Positions 9,811-18,402 of a DNA stretch of 64,000 bases are shown here, piece by piece. Numbering within the stretch: the first letter of the stretch is position 1; each line of letters opens with the position of its first letter. The notes below the pieces were generated by a model. The model made no database searches. It was not told the DNA's origin and saw nothing but the letters and a program-made list of their open reading frames with translations. The translations under genes were made by a program, and so were the position numbers. This stretch comes from Helicobacter cetorum MIT 99-5656 (GTDB taxonomy: Bacteria; Campylobacterota; Campylobacteria; Campylobacterales; Helicobacteraceae): NCBI RefSeq assembly GCF_000259275.1, contig NC_017735.1:930001-994000 (forward strand), in the 5' to 3' direction.

Positions 9811-10473
9811 ATGGATAGCGTTTTAAACTTTCTAACTAATATCAATGTTGTTTTTACCATTTTGGGCTATCTTATTGGGGGGATTCCTTTTGGCTATGCG
9901 TTGATGAAAATCTTTTATGGTGTGGACATTACAAAGGTCGGTTCTGGTAGCATTGGTGCGACTAATGTCTTGCGTTCTTTACAAAATAAAGGCGTAGCTA
10001 ATGCGAAGCAAATGGCATTATTAGTTTTAATCCTAGATTTATTTAAGGGCATGTTTGCGGTTTTTTTAAGCAAATTATTTGGCTTAGATTATAGCCTACA
10101 ATGGATGGTAGCTGTTGCGAGCATTTTAGGGCATTGTTATTCGCCCTTTTTGAATTTCAATGGGGGTAAGGGCGTATCTACAACTATGGGTGCGGTAGCC
10201 TTACTCATTCCTATTGAAAGTTTAATAGGGTTAGTGGTGTGGTTTTTTGTGGGTAAAGTGCTTAAAATCTCTTCACTAGCAAGCATTCTAGGGGTAGGCA
10301 CAGCAACCCTTTTAATCTTTTATGTTCCTTACATGAATATTCCTAGTAGCGTGAATGTCTTAGAACAAGTAGGCACACAAACCCCTTTGGTGCTAATCTT
10401 TATTTTCACGCTCATCAAACATATCAGTAATATTTTCAACTTGTTACTAGGTAGAGAGAAGAGAGTTCTATGA
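9811..10473 (+). CDS. plsY: PlsY, acyl-phosphate glycerol-3-phosphate acyltransferase
   Basis: 220 residues from the ATG at 9811, preceded by GAAGGGG; the frame opens 10 codons earlier at 9781, but that start lacks a ribosome site. Five hydrophobic segments and the three cytoplasmic PlsY motifs are present: GSGSIGATNVLR near residue 39, GHCYSPFLNFNGGKGVSTTMG near residue 104, and KHISNIFNLL near the end. It transfers acyl groups from acyl-phosphate to glycerol-3-phosphate at the inner membrane, the first committed phospholipid step. The stop overlaps the folB start, implying translational coupling. Confidence 0.93.
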   Translation: MDSVLNFLTNINVVFTILGYLIGGIPFGYALMKIFYGVDITKVGSGSIGATNVLRSLQNKGVANAKQMALLVLILDLFKGMFAVFLSKLFGLDYSLQWMVAVASILGHCYSPFLNFNGGKGVSTTMGAVALLIPIESLIGLVVWFFVGKVLKISSLASILGVGTATLLIFYVPYMNIPSSVNVLEQVGTQTPLVLIFIFTLIKHISNIFNLLLGREKRVL

Positions 10474-10823
10474 GAATCCAACAAAGCGTTCATGTCCATA
10501 ATTTCGTTTTTGAAACCATTTTAGGGATTTTAGAGCATGAACGCTCAACCCCCCAAAAAATAAGCATAAATTTAAATCTTTCATATACAGAGCCACAAAA
10601 CAAGGCTTACCTAGATTATATAGAAATCCAAAACATTATTAAAACTACCATGCAAGAAAAACAATACTTGCTGATTGAAGACGCCCTTAAGGACTTAAGC
10701 AACATTTTAAAAACCCGCTATGAAGAAATTTCTGAAATCTTTTTAAAAATCACTAAATTAGAAGCTTCTTCTTGCTCTCAAGTAGGGGCGAGCATTAGGA
10801 TTTGCTATGAAAATAACCCTTAA
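10470..10823 (+). CDS. folB: FolB, dihydroneopterin aldolase
   Basis: 117 residues, the usual FolB size. Recognisable from the N-terminal beta strand VHNFVFETILGILEHERSTPQKISINL, the central DYIEIQNIIKTTM and the late motif LLIEDALKDLSNIL, where a glutamate normally sits for pterin binding. The enzyme cleaves dihydroneopterin in folate synthesis. The start overlaps plsY by four bases, and the 3' end overlaps the frpB fragment by 17 bases. Corresponds to HP1510. Confidence 0.85.
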   Translation: MRIQQSVHVHNFVFETILGILEHERSTPQKISINLNLSYTEPQNKAYLDYIEIQNIIKTTMQEKQYLLIEDALKDLSNILKTRYEEISEIFLKITKLEASSCSQVGASIRICYENNP

Positions 10824-11133
10824 TCTCTTTTTTCTCATTATTTGCTTGAACGCTCACTCCACAAACCCCTTATTAGAACCCTTATATTTTCCTAATCATG
10901 CACAATTTTTGGATTTAAAACCCCATTTTATCATTAACAATAAACATGCTTACAAACCCTTTGAATGGGGGAATACCATAATCATTAAACGCCAGGATTT
11001 GGAGCAACGCCAAAGCAATGAACCAAGTGATATTTTCCGTCAAAATGCTGAAATCAATGTATCTTCTCAAACCTTTTTGAGGGGGCTTAATAGCGATTTT
11101 TCACGAGTAATGCTAGATTCAGTGGCTCAATAA
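10807..11133 (+). pseudogene. Truncated FrpB-type TonB receptor, plug N-terminus only
   Basis: A 108-codon frame with a signal peptide (ITLNLFFLIICLNAHS) and the start of a TonB-receptor plug: QRQSNEPSDIFRQNAEINVSS, then LRGLNSDFSRVMLDSVAQ and a stop. The adjacent full-length frpB4 has QRQSNQINDIFRTRADVNVAS and RGIESRLLRVTIDGVAQNG at the matching place. The reading frame ends where the receptor should continue for another 700 or more residues. It therefore looks like the remnant of a tandem receptor copy, not a working transporter. It overlaps folB by 17 bases, so it may still be transcribed with that operon. A secreted short protein cannot be excluded. Confidence 0.7.
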
Positions 11134-11200
11134 AGTGCTAAAACTTTCTTTAGTAGTATTTTTTTTCATATTTTCTTAATTTTTAAAACAAAATTTAAGG

Positions 11201-11228
11201 TATTATTAAATAGAATAGTGTAATAATA
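11201..11228 (+). promoter_or_regulatory. NikR-like operator overlapping the frpB4 promoter
   Basis: A perfect 8-base inverted repeat, TATTATTA at 11201-11208 and TAATAATA at 11221-11228, with a 12-base spacer. It also fits the Helicobacter NikR pattern TRWYA-N15-TRWYA exactly (TATTA, 15 bases, TAATA). A possible -10 hexamer TAGAAT (11211-11216) lies inside it, so bound repressor would block initiation about 60 bases before frpB4. NikR control of frpB4 is known in H. pylori; application here is inference. A Fur site is the main alternative. Confidence 0.6.
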
Positions 11229-11277
11229 ACAATAGGTTTGAAACTCGTTAAACTCTTAAAGAAAAGGCTGAAAAAGA

Positions 11278-13890
11278 ATGTTTAAAAATAAATTTCGTAT
11301 TGTATTTGTCTCTTGCATTGTGGCGAGCAGTTTGCAAGCTAAGGAAGAAACCCACACTTTGGGTAAAGTAACCACTATGGGCGAAAGGACTTTTGAATAC
11401 AACAATAAGATGTATATTGACAGAAAAGAACTCCAACAACGCCAAAGCAATCAAATCAACGATATTTTTAGAACTCGTGCTGATGTGAATGTAGCTAGTG
11501 GGGGCTTAATGGCACAGAAAATCTATGTTAGGGGTATTGAAAGCCGTTTGTTAAGGGTAACTATAGATGGTGTCGCTCAAAATGGTAATATTTTCCACCA
11601 TGATGCTAACACCGTGATTGACCCCAACATGATTAAAGAAGTGGAAGTGATAAAAGGGGCAGCGAACGCTTCAGCAGGTCCGGGTGCAGTTGCTGGTAAG
11701 TTAGCGTTCACCACCATTGATGCTAACGACTTTTTAGGCAAGCATCAGACTTATGGGGCTAAGGCTGCGGCAGGCTTTTACACTAACTTTGGGTATCGCA
11801 TGAATGCCACTGCGGCTTATCGTGGTAAGAATTGGGATATATTAGCGTATTATAACCACCAAAATATTTTTTACTATAGGGACGGAAACAACGCCTTTAG
11901 AAATCTCTTCCACCCTAACTTTGATTTACAAGACCCAAGCAATAGCGACCAAGGCATAGGAACCCCTAGTGAAGTCAATAGTGTCCTAACAAAGATTAAT
12001 GGCTATATCAACGAAACCGATACCATTAGCTTGAGTTACAACATGACACGAGACAACTCCACAAGGCTCTTGCGTCCTAACACCACTTCAGCTCTCTCTA
12101 AAGCTAATGACCCAGGAAGCCAGCCAGCACCCTTTGTGATTGACTTTGGTAAAGAATTAGCTCATGTGATTAACTTCAACCATAATTTGAGCTTAAAATA
12201 CAAGCATGAAGGTGGCACAAGCTTCAACCAGCCACGCATTGAATCTACCGCTTTCTTAGGGGTAAGGGGGGGTAACTATAATCCTGTAGTGAACCCTTTT
12301 GCTTATAATTCTAATGAACCATCAAACCCAGATTATATCCCTGAAGTTAAAGATTGGTGTAATGACCCAAATAATATGAGTCAATGCACACCAGGGGCTA
12401 TCAGACCATCTGATGGGGGGTATCAAATAGGATACGGACAGCCTAGTAACATCGGCTGGAATATGGCACTAGCTCAGGGCAAAACCGGAGAAAATGTTAC
12501 AGGCATGGCAGATGTCTATCACGGACTGGTTCCCAAGAACCCTGATTACGACATGACGCCTCCTAACGCTAAGAACCCTGATGCGAATGATTGGACTTTA
12601 GGAAATGCCGATGCTGAAGGGACTCTAGCTAGAAGGATTTTCTTAATTAATTCGGGTGTTAATTTCAAAATAACACACCCTATTACTGAAGATTATGGGA
12701 ATGTGTTTGAATACGGCATGATTTATCAAAATCTTAGCGTATTTTCTGGGCTAGATAAGGGAAAAAATGGCTATTATAAGAATAATATTGACCCTAACGA
12801 CCCTAACGGTAAGGGCTTGCCCTACCGCCATTACTATACTGACCAAAGTTCTCAATACCCCCAAAACTTAAATTCGCCAAATCCGCTCTATCGTAATATG
12901 CCTCAAAATTCGCATGCCATTGGTAATATCATCGGTGGCTTTTTACAAGCGAACTACAATCTTTTAAGAAACTTAATTGTGGGTGCGGGAACTCGTTATG
13001 ATATTTATACCTTGCTAGACAAAAATGGTCGCACCCATGTAACTTCTGGTTTCTCACCTTCTGCAACCGTGTTGTATAATCCTATTGAGAGCATTGGTTT
13101 AAAGGTGAGCTATGCGTATGTGACCAAGGGGGCATTACCTGGTGATGGTGTCTTAATGAGAGACCCTACGGTAATTTATCAAAGGAATTTAAGACCTGCA
13201 ATCGGTCAGAATGTAGAATTTAATGTAGATTACAACAGCAAATATTTTAATGTGCGTGGTGCGGCGTTCTACCAAGTGATTAATAACTTCATCAATAGTT
13301 ATGGTCAAGACACTTCTAAGAATGGTGGGGGTAATGCAACTGCAAAAAACATGTCAGGGAATTTACCAGAAACCATCAATATCTATGGTTATGAAGTTTC
13401 AGGGAATGTAAAATACAAGAATTTCTTAGGGACTTTCTCTGTGGCTCGCTCTTGGCCTACAGCTAGGGGGCATTTACTAGCGGATACTTACGCATTAGCT
13501 GCAACTACAGGAAATGTGTTTATTTTAAAAGCCGACTACAATATACCCAGGTGGGGTCTCACGCTCACTTGGCTCTCACGCTTTGTAACCAACATGTTTT
13601 ATGAAGGCTATTCTATCTATTATCCACAATATGGCTTGATGAAAATCCATAAACCCGGTTATGGCGTCCATAACATCTTTATTAACTGGACTCCACCATT
13701 TAAAAGGTGGCAGGGTCTAAGGATTTCAGCGGTGTTTAATAACATCTTAAACAAGCAATATGTCAATCAAACTTCCGTATGGCAGGCGAGTGCAGACGCT
13801 CCAGCAAGCGATATGATTCCTAAAGATAAGCGTATGGCACTTCCTGCCCCCGGATTTAACGCCCGCTTTGAAGTGTCCTATCAATTCTAA
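11278..13890 (+). CDS. frpB4: FrpB4-like TonB-dependent outer-membrane receptor
   Basis: 870 residues. Signal peptide ending near VASSLQAKEE, then a plug domain (RQSNQINDIF...IYVRGIESRLLRVTIDGVAQNG, VEVIKGAANASAGPGAVAG) and a large beta-barrel that ends in RFEVSYQF with a terminal phenylalanine. Its place after folB and before selA matches H. pylori HP1512 (frpB4), a receptor linked to nickel uptake with TonB/ExbBD and repressed by NikR. The NikR-like operator just upstream agrees with nickel rather than haem as the cargo. The ribosome site is weak (AAGAAAAGG about 11 bases before the ATG). Followed by a hairpin terminator. Confidence 0.88.
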   Translation: MFKNKFRIVFVSCIVASSLQAKEETHTLGKVTTMGERTFEYNNKMYIDRKELQQRQSNQINDIFRTRADVNVASGGLMAQKIYVRGIESRLLRVTIDGVAQNGNIFHHDANTVIDPNMIKEVEVIKGAANASAGPGAVAGKLAFTTIDANDFLGKHQTYGAKAAAGFYTNFGYRMNATAAYRGKNWDILAYYNHQNIFYYRDGNNAFRNLFHPNFDLQDPSNSDQGIGTPSEVNSVLTKINGYINETDTISLSYNMTRDNSTRLLRPNTTSALSKANDPGSQPAPFVIDFGKELAHVINFNHNLSLKYKHEGGTSFNQPRIESTAFLGVRGGNYNPVVNPFAYNSNEPSNPDYIPEVKDWCNDPNNMSQCTPGAIRPSDGGYQIGYGQPSNIGWNMALAQGKTGENVTGMADVYHGLVPKNPDYDMTPPNAKNPDANDWTLGNADAEGTLARRIFLINSGVNFKITHPITEDYGNVFEYGMIYQNLSVFSGLDKGKNGYYKNNIDPNDPNGKGLPYRHYYTDQSSQYPQNLNSPNPLYRNMPQNSHAIGNIIGGFLQANYNLLRNLIVGAGTRYDIYTLLDKNGRTHVTSGFSPSATVLYNPIESIGLKVSYAYVTKGALPGDGVLMRDPTVIYQRNLRPAIGQNVEFNVDYNSKYFNVRGAAFYQVINNFINSYGQDTSKNGGGNATAKNMSGNLPETINIYGYEVSGNVKYKNFLGTFSVARSWPTARGHLLADTYALAATTGNVFILKADYNIPRWGLTLTWLSRFVTNMFYEGYSIYYPQYGLMKIHKPGYGVHNIFINWTPPFKRWQGLRISAVFNNILNKQYVNQTSVWQASADAPASDMIPKDKRMALPAPGFNARFEVSYQF

Positions 13891-13895
13891 TTTGC

Positions 13896-13920
13896 AAAAG
13901 AAATCTTAAGATTTCTTTTA
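13896..13920 (+). terminator. Hairpin terminator after frpB4
   Basis: A perfect palindrome AAAGAAATCT/AGATTTCTTT centred at about 13908, starting 6 bases after the frpB4 stop and followed by TTTATTCT. It looks like a weak, AT-rich rho-independent terminator and, being symmetrical, could work in both directions. Confidence 0.5.
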
Positions 13921-14092
13921 TTCTCACGCATGAAAAAACCCTATAAAAATTACCAAACCTTATGGAAAAAGTTTCGCTTATTTAGTAAGCTCACTAAAAT
14001 GCTTTTAAGAATTTTAAAAAAGTAGTTTTATAAGAAATTTAGTGAGTTTAGATTAAGATAGAAACTTTTAAATCCAACACTAGAAAATAAGC

Positions 14093-15457
14093 ATGAAACC
14101 AAATTACCAAGCCATTCCAAGCACTCAAAGTGTGCTACAACTTTTAGAAAATGAACCTTATAATAAAACATTCCTAAAAAAAATCATTACGCAAACGATA
14201 GAAAACGCACGCAAAAACCCCTCCATTCTCACGCCTAATCAGCAAGAAAACGCTCAAATTATGGCTAAAGAAACTAAGCACGCTATTCAAGAACTTTTGA
14301 AAAACCCTTATCAAAAGATTATCAATGCAAGCGTGAGTGCATTTGGGTCAAATTATGGGCGAGCGTTTTTTAGCCAAAAATTTTACGAAAACATTGAGCC
14401 AAATTTAAGAGAAGTTTTAACAAACCCCATTAATTTAGAATGCGATTTAAACACCGCTAAAAGAGACAATCGCTTAACCCCCCTAAAAAAGCTTTTTAAA
14501 GCGTGTTTTGATACTGAAGAAGTCTTAATTGTGAATAATAATGCTAGTGCGGTCGTTTTAATTGCTAACGCCCTAGCCGAACAACAAGAAATCATTGTTT
14601 CTTATGGCGAATTAGTAGAAATTGGGGGGAATTTTAGGATTAAGGATATTTTACTAGCTAGTGGGGCTAAATTGCACTTAGTAGGGAGCGTAAATCGCAC
14701 TTATTTAAGAGATTATCGCCTAGCTTTGAATGAAAAGAGCAAAATATTGCTTAAAATCCACCCCAGCAACTTCACTCTTAAAGGCTTTAAAAAAGACACG
14801 CCTTTTAAAGATTTACAAACCCTAGCAAAAGAGCATAACCTAGTTGATTATTACGATTTAGGGAGTGCAAGCTTACTAGACAATCTTAAAGAAGAGACTT
14901 TAGAAGAGATTCTAGCCTTAAAGCCTTCATTATTAAGTTTTAGTGCGGATAAATTCTTTAATGGCGTTCAAGCTGGCATTATTATGGGTAAAAAAGAATT
15001 GATTGACATCTTAAAAAACCACCCCCTTTATAGAGCCTTTAGAGTGGATAAAGTTACGCTCACTCTATTATTTCATAGTCTCAAAGCATGGATAAGCGCT
15101 AAAGAAGAGATTAAAGTGTGTGAATTACTTAATCAAACTAAAGATGATTTATTACAAAAAGCCCTAAAACTTTACGCTCTTTTAAAACCCCTAGAGTTAA
15201 ATGTAAGCGTGGCATCTAGTTTTTCAAGCATTGGGGCAGGGAGCTTGCCAAATTTAGAAATAGAATCCTTTTGTGTGAAAATCCAGTCTAAAAATAAAAA
15301 GACTTTAGATTGTGAAAAACTTTATTTAAGGCTTTTTCAAAAAGGCATTATTACAAGAATCTCATGCGAACATGTGTGTTTTGAAGTCTTTAGCTTAAAT
15401 GAAAAAGATTTTGAAAAAATCGCTTTAATTTTAGAAGAAATCCTAAATAAGACTTAA
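14093..15457 (+). CDS. selA: SelA-like PLP enzyme (L-seryl-tRNA(Sec) selenium transferase family)
   Basis: 454 residues with a PLP-dependent fold-type I layout: an N-terminal domain, then [15 protein letters not shown] near residue 147, [27 protein letters not shown] and the lysine motif [18 protein letters not shown] near residue 290 that would carry the cofactor. It aligns with bacterial SelA, which makes selenocysteinyl-tRNA. No selB, selC or selD lies in the window, so a selenocysteine role cannot be confirmed; SelA-like paralogues with other roles exist. Corresponds to HP1513. The 200 bases before it hold only AT-rich sequence and a weak 9-base inverted repeat (CTCACTAAA/TTTAGTGAG). Confidence 0.8.
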   Translation: MKPNYQAIPSTQSVLQLLENEPYNKTFLKKIITQTIENARKNPSILTPNQQENAQIMAKETKHAIQELLKNPYQKIINASVSAFGSNYGRAFFSQKFYENIEPNLREVLTNPINLECDLNTAKRDNRLTPLKKLFKACFDTEEVLIVNNNASAVVLIANALAEQQEIIVSYGELVEIGGNFRIKDILLASGAKLHLVGSVNRTYLRDYRLALNEKSKILLKIHPSNFTLKGFKKDTPFKDLQTLAKEHNLVDYYDLGSASLLDNLKEETLEEILALKPSLLSFSADKFFNGVQAGIIMGKKELIDILKNHPLYRAFRVDKVTLTLLFHSLKAWISAKEEIKVCELLNQTKDDLLQKALKLYALLKPLELNVSVASSFSSIGAGSLPNLEIESFCVKIQSKNKKTLDCEKLYLRLFQKGIITRISCEHVCFEVFSLNEKDFEKIALILEEILNKT

Positions 15458-15526
15458 AAATTAGTTATAATAAAACTTCTTTTAAACCACAATCTTCCCC
15501 CATATGAAATTAAAGGAACTTAAGAA

Positions 15527-16720
15527 ATGGAAAAAATCAGCGACCTAGTAGAATGTATTGCGTATGAAAAAAATTTGCCTAAAGAGATGATTTCAAAAGT
15601 GATTCAAGGCTGTTTGTTAAAAATGGCACAAAATGAACTAGACCCCTTAGCACGCTACTCTGTGATTGAAGAAAACAAACAACTCCAGCTTATCCAACTC
15701 GTAGAAGTTTTAGAAGACAATGATGAAAGATTACTCAACGACCCTTCTAAATACATCAGCTTGTCTAAAGCTAAGGAAATGGAGCCAAGCGTTAAGATTA
15801 AAGATGAATTGTCCTATAGCTTGAGTTTAGAGAGTATGAAACAGGGGGCGATTAACCGCCTTTTTAAAGATTTGCAATACCAGCTAGAAAAGGCGTTAGA
15901 AGACAGCCATTTTGAAGCGTTTCAAAAGCGTATCAACAGCGTGTTAATCGGGCAAGTGATTTTAGTAGATAACAATCAAAACACCTTTATTGAAATTGAG
16001 CAACAATTTCAAGGTGTCCTTTCTATGCGTCATCGCATTAAGGGTGAGAGCTTTAAGGTAGGTGATAGCATTAAAGCCGTTTTAACGCAAGTCAAACGCA
16101 CTAAAAAAGGCTTATTATTAGAGCTGAGTCGCACCACTCCTAAAATGCTTGAAGCGTTGTTAGAATTAGAAGTGCCTGAAATTAAAGACAAAGAAATTGA
16201 AGTGATGAATTGTGTGCGAATCCCGGGTAATAGGGCAAAAGTGAGCTTTTTTTCAAGTAATTCTAGAATTGACCCCATAGGAGCGGCAGTCGGGGTTAAA
16301 GGCGTGCGTATTAATGCAGTAAGCAACGAGCTGAATAAAGAAAATATTGATTGCATAGAATATTCAAATGTGCCTGAAATCTATATCACTCTAGCGTTAG
16401 CTCCAGCAAAAATTTTAAGCGTTGAGATTAAAAAAATCCCCCTAGAAGAATTAAGCGTTGAAGATAAAGAACAAGTTCAAGAGCGTTTTGTAGTAGATAA
16501 CCATTTACAAAAAGCTAAAGTGCGTTTATTAGATATAGAAAAGTCTAAAGCTATCGGTAAAGGTGGTGTGAATGTATGCCTAGCGTCCATGCTTACAGGC
16601 TATCATATAGAATTTGAAACGATTGCAAGCGTTAAAGAGAATGCTAATACTGAAAATGAAAACGAAAAAGAAACGCAAAAAGTAGGGGTAGAAGCCTTAG
16701 AATCCTTGTTTAAGAGTTAA
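15527..16720 (+). CDS. nusA: NusA transcription termination/antitermination factor
   Basis: 397 residues: an N-terminal polymerase-binding domain (MEKISDLVECIAYEKNLPKEMISKVI), S1-like domain (about 135-200, including VLIGQVILVDNNQNTFIEI), then KH domains with RIDPIGAAVGVKGVRINAVSNEL and KSKAIGKGGVNVCLAS. There is no long C-terminal acidic repeat region, as usual outside gammaproteobacteria. It binds RNA polymerase and modulates pausing, termination and antitermination. AAGGAACTTAAGA precedes the ATG. It is the last core gene before the R-M hotspot; a parS-like palindrome begins 3 bases after its stop. Confidence 0.93.
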   Translation: MEKISDLVECIAYEKNLPKEMISKVIQGCLLKMAQNELDPLARYSVIEENKQLQLIQLVEVLEDNDERLLNDPSKYISLSKAKEMEPSVKIKDELSYSLSLESMKQGAINRLFKDLQYQLEKALEDSHFEAFQKRINSVLIGQVILVDNNQNTFIEIEQQFQGVLSMRHRIKGESFKVGDSIKAVLTQVKRTKKGLLLELSRTTPKMLEALLELEVPEIKDKEIEVMNCVRIPGNRAKVSFFSSNSRIDPIGAAVGVKGVRINAVSNELNKENIDCIEYSNVPEIYITLALAPAKILSVEIKKIPLEELSVEDKEQVQERFVVDNHLQKAKVRLLDIEKSKAIGKGGVNVCLASMLTGYHIEFETIASVKENANTENENEKETQKVGVEALESLFKS

Positions 16721-16723
16721 AAT

Positions 16724-16739
16724 TGTTTCATGTGAAACT
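16724..16739. promoter_or_regulatory. parS-like palindrome 1 (degenerate), after nusA
   Basis: TGTTTCATGTGAAACT begins 3 bases after the nusA stop. On the other strand it reads AGTTTCACATGAAACA, differing from the symmetrical parS form TGTTTCACGTGAAACA at the central CG and the first base. It marks the left end of the R-M hotspot. Binding by ParB/Spo0J is inference; two central or terminal changes may weaken it. Confidence 0.45.
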
Positions 16740-16746
16740 TATTAAA
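16733..16746 (+). repeat. 14-bp direct repeat, left copy (type IIS module border)
   Basis: TGAAACTTATTAAA here is repeated exactly at 19661-19674, just beyond the end of the endonuclease remnant. The two copies bracket the type IIS module and may be the target duplication left by its insertion. The sequence is AT-rich, so chance similarity is possible. Confidence 0.4.
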
Positions 16747-16766
16747 ATCAAAAGGTAAAAGTAGCA

Positions 16767-17639
16767 TTGAATATCAATCAAGTATTTTATCATAGTAGCA
16801 CAAGTATGCATGAAGTGTCAGATAATAGCGTGGATTTAATTATCACAAGTCCGCCTTATTTTAACATTAAAGATTATAGTAAGAATGGCACACAAGACAG
16901 ACAACACTCTTTGCGAGATAAGCAAGATCTAGGTGCATTAGAAAAATACGAAGACTACATCTTAGGGCTTTTAAAAGTATGGCGTGAGTGCTATAGGGTG
17001 CTAAAAGCAAATGGCAAGCTATGTATCAATGTGCCTTTAATGCCCATGCTAAAAAAAGATTTAAACACGCACTATAACCGCCATATTTTTGATTTACATG
17101 CTGACATAGAACATTCTATTTTATATGATTTAAACAACTCATTAACTGAAAATAAACCTAAAATATTCTTACTAGATGTGTATATTTGGAAACGCACAAA
17201 TCCTACTAAAAAATTGATGTTTGGAAGTTATCCTTATCCTAGAAATTTTTACGCCCAAAACACCATTGAATTTATCGGCGTGTTTGTCAAAGATGGCAAA
17301 CCAAAACAAGCTACAAAAGAGCAAAAAGAGCAAAGCAAATTAAGCCAAGAGGAGTGGGTGGAACTCACCAAACAAATTTGGGAAATCCCCATACCTAATA
17401 AAAATGATATTGCCTTTGGCAAACATAGTGCTTTAATGCCATCTGAATTAGCAAAGCGTTTGATTAGATTATATAGTTGTGTGGGTGATGTGGTGCTTGA
17501 CCCATTTACTGGAAGTGGGACAACTTTAAGAGAAGCCAAACTTTTAAAAAGAAATTTTATGGGCTATGAACTCTATGAAAATTACAAACCCTTGATAGAA
17601 CAAAAATTAAGAGAGCCAAATACCCTTGATTTTAAATAA
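16767..17639 (+). CDS. Type II DNA methyltransferase M1, probably N4-cytosine (beta class)
   Basis: 290 residues from a TTG at 16767. Motif IV DLIITSPPYFN occurs near residue 24 and motif I DPFTGSGTTL near residue 243, the beta-class order. S-P-P-Y is typical of N4-cytosine methyltransferases, whereas m6A enzymes usually have D-P-P-Y. The TTG choice keeps NINQVFYHSSTSMHEVSDNS, the usual lead-in to motif IV; the first ATG (about 16806) would cut into it. It overlaps M2 by 14 bases in another frame. It would protect one strand of an asymmetric site of a type IIS system. It is the only intact gene of the module. Confidence 0.85.
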   Translation: MNINQVFYHSSTSMHEVSDNSVDLIITSPPYFNIKDYSKNGTQDRQHSLRDKQDLGALEKYEDYILGLLKVWRECYRVLKANGKLCINVPLMPMLKKDLNTHYNRHIFDLHADIEHSILYDLNNSLTENKPKIFLLDVYIWKRTNPTKKLMFGSYPYPRNFYAQNTIEFIGVFVKDGKPKQATKEQKEQSKLSQEEWVELTKQIWEIPIPNKNDIAFGKHSALMPSELAKRLIRLYSCVGDVVLDPFTGSGTTLREAKLLKRNFMGYELYENYKPLIEQKLREPNTLDFK

Positions 17640-18401
17640 AATTTACATAGAAGATGTTTTTACATTCTTAGATAAATTAGAAGATAAAAGCGTTGATCTA
17701 GCCATTATTGACCCCCCCCCCTACAATCTTAACATTGCTTTATGGGATAGTTTTAAAAGTGATGAAGAGTTTTTAAAATTTTCTTATGCTTGGATAGACA
17801 AAATGCTACCTAAAATCAAAGATACAGGAAGCTTTTACATCTTTATAATACCCCTTTTAATTGTGCCTTATTTTTAGCGTATTTATGCTCTAAAAAAGTG
17901 CATTTTTTAAATTTGATTACTTGGGTTAAAAAAGATGGGTTTGCTAACGCTAAAAAGCGTTACAATAACGCACAAGAAAGCATTCTATTTTATAGTATGC
18001 ATTCTAAAAATTACACTTTTAATGCAGATGATATTCGCATTCCTTATGAATCAACAAAACGCATTAAACACGCTCAAACTAAAGGAATTTTAAAAAATAA
18101 CAAACGATGGTTTCCTAACCCTAAAGGTAAATTATGCCTTGATGTATGGGAAATCACTTCACAAAGACATGTAGAAAAAAAGAATGGTAAAATCATCAAG
18201 CCAAAACACCCTAGCATTAAGCCTAAAACACTTATTGAGCGCATTATAAAAGCTAGTTCTAATGAAAACGATGTAGTTTTAGATTTATTTAGTGGTAGTG
18301 GAATGATAAGTCTAGTCGCAAAAGAGTTAAATAGAAATTTTATAGGGTGTGAGCTTAATAAAGAATATGTGCATGAGAGTTTAGAGATAAAGGAAATTTA
18401 A
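17626..18401 (+). pseudogene. Frameshifted N6-adenine methyltransferase M2 of the type IIS module
   Basis: The first frame (17626-17877, TTG start) gives SVDLAIIDPPPYNLNIALWDSF and ends abnormally in FIIPLLIVPYF. Removing two bases near 17845-17846 restores FYIFNTPFNCALFLAYL and joins the frame that runs to 18401 with FANAKKRYNNAQESILFY and motif I DLFSGSGM. The intact protein would be about 258 residues, beta class, resembling H. pylori type IIS adenine methyltransferases such as M.HpyAVI. The catalytic motif is encoded across a C10 tract and reads D-P-P-P-Y, one proline too many, so the enzyme may be doubly inactive. Overlaps M1 by 14 bases. Confidence 0.8.
17712..17721 (+). repeat. C10 homopolymer inside the M2 catalytic motif
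   Basis: Ten C residues encode the prolines of D-P-P-P-Y. Seven would give the canonical D-P-P-Y in frame; other lengths shift the frame and stop shortly after. Poly-C tracts of this length slip readily in Helicobacter, so it is a candidate phase switch, though the downstream frameshift currently overrides it. Confidence 0.75.
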
Positions 18402-18402
18402 C

